Source: Ruminococcaceae bacterium UBA2854
Lineage (GTDB): Bacteria; Bacillota; Clostridia; Oscillospirales; Acutalibacteraceae
DNA length: 52,829 nucleotides
Direction: 5' to 3'
Assembly (NCBI GenBank): GCA_002350765.1
Contig: DEFK01000036.1
Location: forward strand, 1 to 52,829
Of the stretch, positions 1 to 9,135 are shown in pieces. The notes beneath the pieces were generated by a model. That model was not told the origin of the DNA. It made no database searches and worked only from the letters and a program-made list of their open reading frames with translations. The translations under genes and the position numbers were made by a program. Position 1 is the first letter of the stretch; every line of letters begins with the position of its first letter.

Positions 1-11
1 TTCATTTTGCG

Positions 12-28
12 ACAGCCCCTTTTGCTGT
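12..28 (-). terminator. Possible hairpin at window edge
   Basis: A 5-bp stem (ACAGC/GCTGT) lies just past the stop codon of the first minus-strand gene. There is no clear U-tract inside the window, so its role as terminator is weakly supported. Confidence 0.3.
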
Positions 29-43
29 TACAAGTAATCTGTG

Positions 44-2380
44 TTATTTAACTGTAATCTTAACTTTCTTATAGAAGCCGTTCTGGGCGTATACGTAGAT
101 AGTAGCCTTACCCTTTTTCTTAGCGGTAACTTTACCTGTCGAGGATACTTTAGCTACCTTTTTATTGTTGCTTTCAAACTTTATTCCGCGGTGGCGTTTT
201 ACCTTTAATTTCTTGGACTGGGGAACTTCCTTAGCCTTAATCTTAAACGTCTTTTTAACCTTTAGTGTTTTCTTAGTCTTATTAACCTTTACGGTCTTGT
301 CGTTGCCGACTTTTCCGCCCTTGGTCGCGATATGAACTGTTTTTGAGGTCGCGAGAACCTTGTTGTTCTTATCGAGAGCGAAAATTAAGAACTTAAAGTA
401 TGTGCCCTTCTTTAATCCGTTTCTCTTGTAAGAAAGCTTCTTAGTCTTTTTAATCTTCTTGTACGGAGGAATAACGCCCTTCTTTGTTCCGCATTTAGAA
501 CCGTATACGAGATACGCCTTTGCCTTAGGCAGCTTATTCCAGCGTACTGTTACGGATTTATTCTTAGCGTCCTTTTGGCGAGCGCAGAGAAGTCCGAATA
601 CGCTTCCCTTAACATCCTTTTCAGTCTTTAACTTAGTAACATATTTATCAACCTGTTTCTCGGAATCGCCCTTCTTAACCTCGTTGATTTCAGGCTCTGC
701 CGCCTTAGTCGCAGGCTGGGGAGCGACTGTTGTCGGTTCTACAACCGCGGTTGTACCCTGCTGGTTAGGATTGGTCGCGGGTTGTCCGTTCGGATCGGTC
801 GTAGGCTGTTGGTTGGGATCAGTTGTTCCCTGCTGTCCGTTCGGATCGGTTGTGGACTGTTGGTTGGGATCAGTCGTAGACTGCTGATTGGGATCAGTTG
901 TTCCCTGCTGGCTGGGATCTGTAGTGGGCTGGAAGATAGGATCTGTTGTTTCGGGCTCGTCAGGAGCTGTATAGATATAATCCGGATCGGGATACTTGTA
1001 GTTATAATTATCTTCTACATCTTCTGTAACAGGAGTAAGATTGTCTTTGATAACTCCCTGCCACATAGTTAAAACATAATATTCTTTACCTTCGATAGTA
1101 ACCTTATTATCTTCGCTGATTTTGTAAACGTTTTCTACTCCTGTTCCTTCGTCATAGAAAACGTATCTTCCTCCTTCAGCGTCCTCAAATACTTCAAATT
1201 CTCCTGTCGCGATTACAGGCGCGTCAAAATTAGCGTATTCGTCTTCATAAACATAACTTAAACCTCTATTGTAGAAGCTGGTAACGTCTACCTCATATCC
1301 GCCCCATGTAAGAACAAGAATGTATTCGCCCGAATCGTTTATATCTAAAGGTTTAGCGCGGTGTATCATCTCGTCGGGATTGTGGTCAAAATCAATATCT
1401 ATTACAAATTTAGTTTCTCCGCCTGTAGGTGTCTTTTCTATTACGAGATAACCTGTCGCCGGTTCGTTGTTTTCATCTAGATACTCTATCTCTTTCGGGG
1501 TACTTCCCTGCTGTGTACTGATTACGAAGTTACTGTTAAACTCGCCTTCGTCTAAATCGACAGGATCAAAGCTGTCGTCTTTAACCCATACGCCGAATTT
1601 ATCGCTGATAATATATTTTACTACGTGGTAAATATTTCCGCCGCCATTACCCTTGGTAATAGTTACGCTGAATAATCCCTGTTCGTAATTTGGATCGTTT
1701 ATCATATGGGCGCGGTAGCCCTCTACCGTAGTATCGCGGCTAATATAAGCGCCGTCAATTGTTACCTGTTTTTCATCATAGTATACTCCGCCGTTAACTT
1801 CAACGGTATCCTGTCCCTGCATAAATACCGTATCCTTGTCGGCGTGAGCTGTTCCCTGGAACTCTACCGCGTTTTCGCAGCTGAGTAACTTAACGCTTAC
1901 AGTGTTGTCGATATGAAGTGTGCTGTCAGCGCCGTCGGCTAAAATTCTAACCGCTGTTTCACCTTTTCTGTCGGGATTAACAATTAATAAGCCTGTGCCT
2001 GTTATGTTAAGGCTTCCGCCGTACTTATCGGTTGACGAGGTAATTTGGAAAAGCGTACATTCTCCTACGACATTGAGCTTAAAATCATCGCCCATATCGC
2101 ATAAGCTAAGACAAAACTCGGGATGGTTAAAGTCGGTAAGAGTCAATGTGTTGGTGTCAATATCATAACTCGCGCCCTCTATAGCGTCGTTATCAACCAC
2201 GTTATCGTTATATATACTGACATCTCCGCCGTCTTTTTCAACATCGAGTAAGATAATCCTGGCTGAATAATATCCAAGTTCATCTTTTTCTGTGTTCGGA
2301 CCGTTAGCCGCCATAGCTGTTACGCCGAAAACCGATAACAGCATTAAAGCCGCTAAAATAATAGATATAGTTTTTTTCAT
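44..2380 (-). CDS. Secreted protein with Thr/Pro/Gln-rich linker and C-terminal Ig-like (BIG_2-type) domain
   Basis: A 778-aa protein, probably exported and surface-associated. Residues 1-24 form a Sec signal peptide (MKKT, hydrophobic core, AMA cut before ANGPN). The N-terminal ~450 residues are acidic and rich in beta-forming sequence, with no family I recognise. A low-complexity linker follows, built from repeated TTDPNQQ/TTDPNGQ units. The C-terminal ~200 residues are strongly basic. The last ~80 contain the pattern of bacterial group-2 Ig-like domains (SNNKKVAKVSSTGKVTAKKKGKATI). The Lys-rich tail could bind anionic wall polymers, which is inference. No sortase motif or dockerin is visible. 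It is transcribed away from the small peptide gene at 2570 from its own promoter. Confidence 0.85.
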   Translation of the reverse strand: MKKTISIILAALMLLSVFGVTAMAANGPNTEKDELGYYSARIILLDVEKDGGDVSIYNDNVVDNDAIEGASYDIDTNTLTLTDFNHPEFCLSLCDMGDDFKLNVVGECTLFQITSSTDKYGGSLNITGTGLLIVNPDRKGETAVRILADGADSTLHIDNTVSVKLLSCENAVEFQGTAHADKDTVFMQGQDTVEVNGGVYYDEKQVTIDGAYISRDTTVEGYRAHMINDPNYEQGLFSVTITKGNGGGNIYHVVKYIISDKFGVWVKDDSFDPVDLDEGEFNSNFVISTQQGSTPKEIEYLDENNEPATGYLVIEKTPTGGETKFVIDIDFDHNPDEMIHRAKPLDINDSGEYILVLTWGGYEVDVTSFYNRGLSYVYEDEYANFDAPVIATGEFEVFEDAEGGRYVFYDEGTGVENVYKISEDNKVTIEGKEYYVLTMWQGVIKDNLTPVTEDVEDNYNYKYPDPDYIYTAPDEPETTDPIFQPTTDPSQQGTTDPNQQSTTDPNQQSTTDPNGQQGTTDPNQQPTTDPNGQPATNPNQQGTTAVVEPTTVAPQPATKAAEPEINEVKKGDSEKQVDKYVTKLKTEKDVKGSVFGLLCARQKDAKNKSVTVRWNKLPKAKAYLVYGSKCGTKKGVIPPYKKIKKTKKLSYKRNGLKKGTYFKFLIFALDKNNKVLATSKTVHIATKGGKVGNDKTVKVNKTKKTLKVKKTFKIKAKEVPQSKKLKVKRHRGIKFESNNKKVAKVSSTGKVTAKKKGKATIYVYAQNGFYKKVKITVK

Positions 2381-2415
2381 TTTATATACTCTCCTCCCTA
2401 TATCATTATATTGCT

Positions 2416-2444
2416 ATTGTACAATATAAATAAAATTTTGTAAA
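2416..2444 (-). promoter_or_regulatory. Sigma-A-type promoter of the secreted-protein gene
   Basis: On the minus strand a TTTACA -35 (2439-2444) and TACAAT -10 (2416-2421) are separated by 17 bp, ahead of a GGGAGGAG ribosome-binding site for the gene starting at 2380. Confidence 0.6.
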
Positions 2445-2500
2445 GTGTGTAAAGATAAATATCGGAAACTTTTAAAATTCTCTTAATTCCGCATTTTTTC

Positions 2501-2529
2501 TTTACAATACCCTTGTACTTTGGTATAAT
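2501..2529 (+). promoter_or_regulatory. Consensus sigma-A promoter of the small peptide gene
   Basis: TTTACA (2501-2506), a 17-bp spacer and TATAAT (2524-2529) form a near-consensus promoter. It implies a start near 2536 and a 35-nt leader before the ATG at 2570. Confidence 0.8.
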
Positions 2530-2569
2530 ACCGTGGGTAATTTAATTAGACAATTAAGGAGTAATAGTG

Positions 2570-2698
2570 ATGAAAAAGAGATACGACGAGCCTAAGGCTG
2601 AATTTATCAAATACGAAATTGAGGAGAGCCTTCTTTTCTCAAAAGAAGAGGATGAGCTTCCGTTCGTTCCCAATCCTACAAAAACCCCTACCCCGTAA
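2570..2698 (+). CDS. 42-aa orphan peptide, possible secreted or modified peptide precursor
   Basis: This 42-codon gene starts at an ATG with an AAGGAG site 8 nt upstream, directly behind a consensus promoter, and ends in a strong terminator, so it is a complete monocistronic unit. The product starts MKKRYDEPKAEFIKYEIEE, is acidic in the middle (KEEDE) and ends in PNPTKTPTP. The start resembles a loose pattern I recall from many short Clostridia proteins (K-x-Y-x-x-P-x-x-E-x-x-x-Y/F), often seen as orphan peptides or peptide precursors; that link is from memory. There is no signal peptide, no Cys, and no adjacent maturase or transporter, so a modified-peptide role is not supported by context. 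Confidence 0.7.
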   Translation: MKKRYDEPKAEFIKYEIEESLLFSKEEDELPFVPNPTKTPTP

Positions 2699-2740
2699 AA
2701 CGGCGAGGTTAAAACAGAACATTTTCTATAAAGTTAAAAA

Positions 2741-2767
2741 GCGAGCAGTAATTGCTCGCTTTTTTAT
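2741..2767. terminator. Bidirectional rho-independent terminator
   Basis: A perfect 7-bp stem GCGAGCA/TGCTCGC with 5-nt loop, flanked by an A-run and a T-run. It lies between the convergent 42-aa peptide gene and the lipoprotein gene ending at 2776 and can serve both. Confidence 0.85.
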
Positions 2768-2775
2768 CTTCTAAA

Positions 2776-3474
2776 TTATTTATCTTTAAACCAGTATTCT
2801 TCGTAGTCCTGTAAATTCCAATCGTTCTTTATGCTTTTATCGGCGGGCATAGTTCTAAACAGGATAGTTTCCGTATTATCGGACGAGGTTTCCTTATCAT
2901 ATATATAGATACATCCGTCGTACCAGAAGCTGTGGTCATCGCGGGAGATGGTATCGGCGAAAAGGTTGCTGAAAAAATTAACGTCGGACGCGCGGTAGCC
3001 TCCCGCCGAGGCTGCCATAATTCCGCATATCGTCATAACCCTGCTTTTTATTTTTTCGCTAGAGTTAAAATTTTTTACAGATATTCCGCAGCCGATATTT
3101 ATAAGCCGTCCGCTTTCGTCCTCTTCCGTCGCGGTTAATACAACGTCCTTGCTTTTCAGGTAATAGTAATTATAAACCTTACCGTTCGAGCGTTTTTCGT
3201 CCGCGCGGTTTATCCAGTTTTTGTACGGAAATTCCTTATAATCCCCACCGAGCTTACTATACATCGTATTAAACTCCGTTGTATAATTCGCGAGAGTAAA
3301 GAGATAAGTCATTCTCGTTTCGTTATCGTTTTCCACGAAATTTTCTTTTACTCTTTTCGGGTAATTAGCCTCGTCCTCGGTAGCTCCCTTAGGGAGCTTT
3401 TTTTCTGTGCTTCCGCAGGAGGAAAAGGAAATTATTAAAACCGCCGTAAGTAAAACCGCCAGTAATCTTTTCAT
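2776..3474 (-). CDS. Predicted lipoprotein of unknown function
   Basis: A 232-aa protein with a lipoprotein signal: basic MKR start, hydrophobic stretch and the lipobox FSSC, giving Cys20 as the acylated residue and surface attachment to the membrane. The mature part is hydrophilic with several YNYYYL-like aromatic runs and a C-terminal EEYWFKDK. I recognise no family. It begins directly at the end of maf with no gap, so it is probably the last gene of the gyrA-maf transcript. Confidence 0.75.
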   Translation of the reverse strand: MKRLLAVLLTAVLIISFSSCGSTEKKLPKGATEDEANYPKRVKENFVENDNETRMTYLFTLANYTTEFNTMYSKLGGDYKEFPYKNWINRADEKRSNGKVYNYYYLKSKDVVLTATEEDESGRLINIGCGISVKNFNSSEKIKSRVMTICGIMAASAGGYRASDVNFFSNLFADTISRDDHSFWYDGCIYIYDKETSSDNTETILFRTMPADKSIKNDWNLQDYEEYWFKDK

Positions 3475-4029
3475 TTATATAAATTCCTTTAATACTCTGT
3501 TAAGTCTCGCGACAGGAAGTCCGACTACGTTATTATAATCGCCGTTTATTTTCTCGACAAACAGCCCCGCCTTTCCCTGGATACCGTAGGCTCCCGCCTT
3601 ATCGCTCCATTCGTCGGTTTCTAAATAGGCTTCGATTTCTTTATCGCTAAGCTTAAAAAACTTAACCTCTGTAACCTCGCTGAACGAAAACTCCTTTTCA
3701 TTATAATAAAGGCTCACCCCCGTTATAACCTTGTGCGTTTTTCCGCTAAGCATATTAAGCATACGGCGGGCGTCGGCTTTATCGGCGGGTTTTCCGAGAA
3801 TAACGCCATCCGTCACAACCGTGGTATCGCTTCCGATAACGAGAGCGCCGCGGTTATTTTCCGCTATATATCCCGCTTTTTTCCTCGACAGGTACTCCGC
3901 CGCTTCCTCGGCTTTAATTTCGTCGCTAAGAGTTTCGTCCACATCCGCGGGCATAATCTCAAATTCCGTAAAAATTTCCTTTAGCAGCTCCTGTCGCCTC
4001 GGGGAGGCTGACGCTAATATTACCCTCAT
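3475..4029 (-). CDS. maf: Maf-family nucleoside triphosphate pyrophosphatase
   Basis: A 184-aa protein of usual Maf length. Maf proteins hydrolyse nucleoside triphosphates, preferably non-canonical or pyrimidine ones, to the monophosphate, and have been linked to septum control in Bacillus. Family motifs seen are the N-terminal ASASPRRQELL substrate-binding stretch, SDTTVV with the catalytic Asp, LGKPADKADARRML, and SGKTHKVITGV. A GGAGG ribosome-binding site precedes the ATG immediately after a hairpin that ends gyrA. Confidence 0.93.
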   Translation of the reverse strand: MRVILASASPRRQELLKEIFTEFEIMPADVDETLSDEIKAEEAAEYLSRKKAGYIAENNRGALVIGSDTTVVTDGVILGKPADKADARRMLNMLSGKTHKVITGVSLYYNEKEFSFSEVTEVKFFKLSDKEIEAYLETDEWSDKAGAYGIQGKAGLFVEKINGDYNNVVGLPVARLNRVLKEFI

Positions 4030-4040
4030 ATTTCCTCCAA

Positions 4041-4069
4041 AAAGCGGGAAGCATTTTACTTCCCGCTTT
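4041..4069 (-). terminator. Terminator/attenuator between gyrA and maf
   Basis: An 11-bp perfect stem (AAAGCGGGAAG/CTTCCCGCTTT) with 7-nt loop runs directly into T residues and then the GGAGG site of maf on the minus strand. It probably reduces readthrough from gyrA into maf. Confidence 0.7.
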
Positions 4070-4074
4070 ATAAA

Positions 4075-6582
4075 TTATTCTTCGCTTGTATCTTCTTCCT
4101 GCTCGGGCTCGGAATTATCCTCGGGCTTTTCGGTTTCCTCTCCGTCCTCGTGGGGCAGGTGGGCAAAGCTTACAACACGGTTATTGCCGTTAATTCTCAT
4201 AAGCGTTACACCCTTGCTCGGACGAGCGCAAACTCTTACGTCGGCGGCGTTGATTCGGATAACAACGCCTTCCTCGCTGATAAGGATAATATCGTCGTCT
4301 AAGTTAATTACGCCGATTCCCGCAACCTTACCGTATTTCTCGGTATGGTAGTTCGTAAGTCCCTTACCGCCTCTCGACTGAACACGGTAGTTGTCGGGAT
4401 TACTGAGTCTGCCGTAGCCTGTTTCGGAAACGGTAAGAATAAGCGCGTTTTCGTCGATTACACTCATTCCGACGATAGTATCGCCTTCTTTAAGGTTCAT
4501 CGCCTTAACGCCTCGAGCCTGACGACCCATAGGACGTACATCGGTTTCCTTAAAGCGGATTGACATACCCTCTCGGGTTGCTATGATAATTTCGTCGTCG
4601 CCCGTAGTCATTCTTACCCACGCGAGCTCGTCGCCCTCGTTTAAGTCGAGCGCTATAAGTCCGCCCTTACGCGCGGTATTGTACGCGTTTAACGCGATAC
4701 GCTTTATAATTCCGTGTTTCGTAACCATTACGAGGAACTTATCTTCCTCGAATTCCTTAACGGGTATCATCGAAGTTACCTTCTCGTCCGTCGCGATCGG
4801 GAGAATATTCGCGATATTCATACCCTTGCTCTGGCGGGTACCCTCGGGAATAGCGTAGCACTTAATCCTGTATACTCTGCCCTTATCGGTAAAGAAGAGA
4901 ATATAATTATGGGTATTACAGATAAACATCTCCGTGGCAACGTCTTCCTCGCGGGTAGACATACCCTTAACTCCCCTGCCGCCTCGGTGCTGGATTGTGT
5001 ACTCGTCCTCGGCGATACGTTTAACATAACCGAAGCGTGTAAGTGTAACAACGCAATCCTCCTGCGGGATAAGATCCTCAATATCAACCTCGCCGCTTAC
5101 CTGGCAAATCTCGGTACGGCGCGGGTCGGAATATTTATTTCTAAGCGCGATAGCTTCTTCCTTAACCTTTTCAAGTAAGAGGTGCTGGCTAGCGAGAAGC
5201 TCGGTATATTCTTTAATCTTAGCCAGAAGCGCGGCGATTTCGTCCTCGATTTTTCCGCGTTCCATATTAGTTAGCTGACCGAGACGCATCTGTACAATCG
5301 CCTGAGCCTGAGCCTCGTCAAGACCGAAGCGCTCCATCAAGTTCGTCTTAGCGGTCGAGGTATCCTTACTCGCTCTTATTATCTTAATAACCTCGTCGAT
5401 ATTGTCGATGGCGATTTTTAAGCCCTCTAAAATATGACAGCGGTCCTGAGCTTTCTTTAAATCGAACTGTGTACGGCGGGTAATGATTTCTACCTGGAAG
5501 TCTATGTAGTGCTCGAGGCACTCTTTTAGGGTTAAAATCTTAGGCTCGCCGTTTACAATCGCGAGTAAAATCGCGCCGAAGGTTGTTTGCAGCTGTGTAT
5601 ATGAGAAGAGCTGGTTTAAAACGATCTGGGGTGAAGCGTCGCGGCGGATATCAATTTCGATGTGCATACCGTTTCGGTCGGAATGGTCCTCGATATTGGT
5701 AATACCCTCAATCTTTTTATCCTTAACCAAATCGGCGATATGCTCGATAAGTCTCGCTTTATTTACGCTGTACGGTAACTCGGTAACGATAATCTTAAAG
5801 CGGTTGTTCTTCGCCTCGATAATCTCGGTCTTAGCTCGTACAACTATTCTTCCTCTACCTGTAGCGTAAGCGGCTTTTATTCCGCTTCTTCCCATAATTA
5901 TACCGCCTGTCGGGAAATCGGGACCCGGGATATATTCCATAAGCTCCGCTACGGTAGCGTCAGGGTTATCAATAAGCATTTCGATAGCGTCGATAACCTC
6001 GCCCATATTATGGGGCGGGATATTAGTCGCCATACCTACGGCGATACCGCTCGAACCGTTTACGAGCAGGTTCGGGAAACGGCTCGGAAGAACGGTAGGT
6101 TCTTCGAGTCTGTCGTCGTAGTTCGGAACAAAGTCAACCGTCTTTTTCTCGATATCGGTAAGCATTTCCGTAGAAATCTTACTCATTCGAGCCTCGGTAT
6201 ATCTGTACGCCGCGGGCGGGTCGCCGTCGACCGAACCAAAGTTACCGTGACCGTCTACGAGCATATATCTCATCGAGAAATCCTGGGCAAGTCTTACCAG
6301 CGCGTCATATACGGAAGCGTCGCCGTGCGGATGATACGCACCGAGCACCGCTCCGACTGTATCGGCGCACTTATGGTAGGGCTTATTCGGCTCAAGTCCT
6401 CTCTCGTACATTGTATAAAGTATACGTCTGTGAACAGGCTTTAAACCGTCGCGTACATCGGGAAGCGCCCGGCTTACAATTACCGACATTGAATAGTCCA
6501 GGAAGGACTGTTTCATTTCTTTCTCGACATCTACGTCTATAATTTTTCCGTTTATCTCTTTAATCTCATTTTCATTATTCAA
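4075..6582 (-). CDS. gyrA: DNA gyrase subunit A
   Basis: An 835-aa breakage-reunion subunit of gyrase, which with GyrB introduces negative supercoils. The winged-helix part contains the quinolone-region sequence HPHGDASVYD (residues 84-93). The catalytic tyrosine is Y128 in AYRYTEARM. The C-terminal beta-pinwheel carries a GyrA-box-like QHRGGRGVKG, which separates it from ParC. The tail is very acidic (repeated E/D). The start is a TTG at 6582 with GAGGTG 8 nt upstream. An R2 repeat lies in its leader. Position E. coli S83 is Ala here (A89), a change relevant to quinolone sensitivity in other species. Confidence 0.97.
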   Translation of the reverse strand: MNNENEIKEINGKIIDVDVEKEMKQSFLDYSMSVIVSRALPDVRDGLKPVHRRILYTMYERGLEPNKPYHKCADTVGAVLGAYHPHGDASVYDALVRLAQDFSMRYMLVDGHGNFGSVDGDPPAAYRYTEARMSKISTEMLTDIEKKTVDFVPNYDDRLEEPTVLPSRFPNLLVNGSSGIAVGMATNIPPHNMGEVIDAIEMLIDNPDATVAELMEYIPGPDFPTGGIIMGRSGIKAAYATGRGRIVVRAKTEIIEAKNNRFKIIVTELPYSVNKARLIEHIADLVKDKKIEGITNIEDHSDRNGMHIEIDIRRDASPQIVLNQLFSYTQLQTTFGAILLAIVNGEPKILTLKECLEHYIDFQVEIITRRTQFDLKKAQDRCHILEGLKIAIDNIDEVIKIIRASKDTSTAKTNLMERFGLDEAQAQAIVQMRLGQLTNMERGKIEDEIAALLAKIKEYTELLASQHLLLEKVKEEAIALRNKYSDPRRTEICQVSGEVDIEDLIPQEDCVVTLTRFGYVKRIAEDEYTIQHRGGRGVKGMSTREEDVATEMFICNTHNYILFFTDKGRVYRIKCYAIPEGTRQSKGMNIANILPIATDEKVTSMIPVKEFEEDKFLVMVTKHGIIKRIALNAYNTARKGGLIALDLNEGDELAWVRMTTGDDEIIIATREGMSIRFKETDVRPMGRQARGVKAMNLKEGDTIVGMSVIDENALILTVSETGYGRLSNPDNYRVQSRGGKGLTNYHTEKYGKVAGIGVINLDDDIILISEEGVVIRINAADVRVCARPSKGVTLMRINGNNRVVSFAHLPHEDGEETEKPEDNSEPEQEEDTSEE

Positions 6583-6607
6583 CTACATTCACCTCAATTT
6601 TTTAATC

Positions 6608-6696
6608 GTCCACGTCAATTCGTGCATTCCCTGTATAAAATGCGTTATCCCTCTAACCTTAGTGCCTCTGTCAGGTTTTGGATAAAGAGAATAGGC
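6608..6696 (-). repeat. R2 repeat, diverged copy upstream of gyrA
   Basis: Read on the minus strand it matches the R2 family: TATCCAAAACCTGACAGAGG, ACTAAGG, GGGATA and a terminal TGACGTGGAC. The 19-nt hairpin is degenerate here, and gyrA has its own GAGGTG site downstream, so this copy may be a relic. Confidence 0.65.
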
Positions 6697-6716
6697 TTTT
6701 TACTTCTTACTTAAAC

Positions 6717-7139
6717 TTAAAGCGTCGCTTTAATCTTTTCGTACAACTCGGGCATACGTTTTTTAAGGCTTACGGGACGGAAGGTTTTACTGTCGATAAT
6801 TCCGTGCTCCGTTGAGCCGTAGCCGATTTCCTCCTGCGTACCATCCTCGTTGATTTTCTTTACGGTATAGGTAAACTGGATATGCGCGGCTTTTAACTCT
6901 ATCGCCCAGGTTCTTATAATCAGATTATCCTCGTAACACGCGGGTTTAAGGTAATAACAGCTCAGGTTGGTAAGCGGCATAAGAATTCCCGCTTTCTCCA
7001 TATCGCTGTAGCTCATTCCGAAGCTTTTTATATAGTCGGTTCTGCCAACCTCGTACCAAACAGGATATACCGAATGATGGGCTATTCCCATCTGGTCCGT
7101 TTCAGCGTAACGGACTGTTAAATATGATCTGGTATGCAT
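6717..7139 (-). CDS. Acyl-CoA thioesterase, 4-hydroxybenzoyl-CoA thioesterase/YbgC family
   Basis: A 140-aa hot-dog fold thioesterase that would hydrolyse acyl-CoA or acyl-ACP esters in the cytoplasm. The N-terminal signature RYAETDQMGIAHHSVY carries the catalytic Asp (D15) and the conserved His/Tyr of the family, and the rest matches the compact single-domain length. It starts 15 nt after gyrB with an AAAGG site, so it is co-transcribed with gyrB. Substrate cannot be read from sequence. Confidence 0.85.
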   Translation of the reverse strand: MHTRSYLTVRYAETDQMGIAHHSVYPVWYEVGRTDYIKSFGMSYSDMEKAGILMPLTNLSCYYLKPACYEDNLIIRTWAIELKAAHIQFTYTVKKINEDGTQEEIGYGSTEHGIIDSKTFRPVSLKKRMPELYEKIKATL

Positions 7140-7154
7140 AATGTTACCTTTCTC

Positions 7155-9101
7155 TTATACGTCAAGATTTTGTACAAACTTAGCGTTTGTTTCAATAAAT
7201 TCTCTTCTCGGCTCAACCTTATCGCCCATAAGTATACTAAAGGTTTCATCAGCTGTTTCGGCGTCCTCGAGCATTACCTTGAGCATTAATCTGCTGTCGG
7301 GGTTCATAGTAGTTTCCCAAAGCTGTTCGGAGTCCATCTCACCGAGACCTTTATATCTCTGGATTTCGGTTTTACCCTCGGTTTCGGCTAGGATTCTGTC
7401 TCTTTCTATATCGGAGTAAGCGTATTTATGTTCCTTACCCTTGCTTATTCTATAGAGCGGAGGCTGGGCTATATATACGTGTCCTTCCTCGATAAGCGGT
7501 CTCATAAAGCGGAAGAAGAATGTTAACAAAAGTGTTCTGATATGCTGTCCGTCTACGTCGGCATCCGCCATAATAATTACTTTTCCGTAGCGGAGCTTTT
7601 CGATATCGAACTCCTCCCCTATTCCTGTTCCGAGCGCCGTAATTACGGGAGTAAGCTTATCGTTTCCGTATACACGGTCGAGTCTCGCTTTTTCAACGTT
7701 GAGCATTTTTCCCCAGAGCGGGAGGATTGCCTGGATCCTTCTGTCACGGCCGCCCTTTGCCGAGCCGCCCGCGGAATCTCCCTCGACGATAAATATTTCG
7801 GTTTCCGAGCTGTCCTTAGACTGACAGTCGGCAAGCTTACCTGGGAGCTGGGCGCTTTCTAAAGCGGACTTTCTTCTTACGCTTTCTCTCGCTTTTCTCG
7901 CCGCTTCTCTCGCTCTCGCGGACGCGAGCGCTTTATCAAATATAGCCTTCGCGACAGCGGGATTTTCTTCTAAGAAAATAGCGAGCTTTTCGCTTAACAG
8001 TTTGTCTACCATTGTACGAACCTCGGTATTTCCGAGCTTCGCCTTAGTCTGGCCTTCGAACTGGGCTTCCTTTACCTTAACGCTGATAATAGCGGTAAGA
8101 CCTTCTCTTACGTCCTCGCCCGATAAATTCTTATCGTTCTCTTTAAGCTTGTTAAACTTACGGGCGTAGTCGTTCATAACTCTTGTCAGAGCTCGTCTGA
8201 AGCCTTCCTCGTGGGTACCGCCGTCTACGGTATGGATATTATTTGCGAACGACAGCATAAGCTCATTATAGCTGTCGGTATACTGCATAGCTACTTCAAC
8301 CGTTACGGTATCCTCGTCGTTCTTCGAAGCGAAGTAAATTACCTCGGGATGAATCGGGTCAACGTGCTTTTTCTTATTGATAAAATCTACGAAGCTCGAG
8401 ATACCGCCTTCGTAAAGGAAGTTCTTTTGAATAACTTCTTCGTTTCTTTCATCCCTGAGCTCGATATGAACTCCCGCGTTAAGGAACGCCTGCTCGCGCA
8501 GTCTTTTTTCAAGAACCTCGTATTCGTAAACCGTAGTTTCCTTAAATATTTTACCGTCGGCTTTAAAACGGACTTCCGTACCCTTTTCGGTACTCTTTCC
8601 GATTTTCTTTAAATCACAAACGGTTTTTCCTCGCTCGTAACGCTGGAAATAAACATCCTCGCCGTCGCAAACCTTAACCTCTACCCATTCGGACAGAGCG
8701 TTTACGACCGACGCGCCTACGCCGTGGAGACCGCCCGATACCTTGTATCCGCCGCCGCCGAATTTACCTCCCGCGTGGAGTACGGTAAATACCAGCGTAA
8801 CCGCGGGAACTCCTGTTTTTTCATTAATTCCGACAGGGATTCCTCGGCCGTTATCCTTTACTTTTATAACGTCGCCTTCTTCGATAACGACGTCGATTTT
8901 TGAACAATAGCCCGCCAGCGCCTCGTCGATTGAGTTATCGACAATCTCATAAACGAGATGGTGCAGTCCTCTCGGTCCTGTTGAACCGATGTACATACCC
9001 GGGCGTTTTCTTACGGCTTCTAGTCCTTCTAAGACCTGTATATCGTCCGCGCCGTAATCGTTTTCTACCTTTGACACCTTGATTTCTTCATTATTATCCA
9101 T
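7155..9101 (-). CDS. gyrB: DNA gyrase subunit B
   Basis: A 648-aa ATPase subunit of gyrase. The GHKL ATPase domain shows EIVDNSIDEALAG and the ATP-lid glycines in GRGIPVGI and GLHGVGASVVNAL. The transducer domain follows, then the TOPRIM domain with IVEGDSAGGSAKGGRDR and the metal-binding DADVDG. The C-terminal ends in KVEPRREFIETNAKFVQNLDV, as in Firmicutes GyrB. The common PLRGK is PLWGK here, which I recall in other Ruminococcaceae. ATG start with GGAGGTAAC ahead. Part of the remB-zinc ribbon-gyrB-thioesterase run. Confidence 0.97.
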   Translation of the reverse strand: MDNNEEIKVSKVENDYGADDIQVLEGLEAVRKRPGMYIGSTGPRGLHHLVYEIVDNSIDEALAGYCSKIDVVIEEGDVIKVKDNGRGIPVGINEKTGVPAVTLVFTVLHAGGKFGGGGYKVSGGLHGVGASVVNALSEWVEVKVCDGEDVYFQRYERGKTVCDLKKIGKSTEKGTEVRFKADGKIFKETTVYEYEVLEKRLREQAFLNAGVHIELRDERNEEVIQKNFLYEGGISSFVDFINKKKHVDPIHPEVIYFASKNDEDTVTVEVAMQYTDSYNELMLSFANNIHTVDGGTHEEGFRRALTRVMNDYARKFNKLKENDKNLSGEDVREGLTAIISVKVKEAQFEGQTKAKLGNTEVRTMVDKLLSEKLAIFLEENPAVAKAIFDKALASARAREAARKARESVRRKSALESAQLPGKLADCQSKDSSETEIFIVEGDSAGGSAKGGRDRRIQAILPLWGKMLNVEKARLDRVYGNDKLTPVITALGTGIGEEFDIEKLRYGKVIIMADADVDGQHIRTLLLTFFFRFMRPLIEEGHVYIAQPPLYRISKGKEHKYAYSDIERDRILAETEGKTEIQRYKGLGEMDSEQLWETTMNPDSRLMLKVMLEDAETADETFSILMGDKVEPRREFIETNAKFVQNLDV

Positions 9102-9135
9102 AAAAGTTACCTCCTGCGTACTTCATTTCATATAT

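Noticed and set aside
3731..4351. 206-codon plus-strand frame over maf and gyrA ends
   Set aside because: Antisense to two well-supported genes and to the terminator between them.
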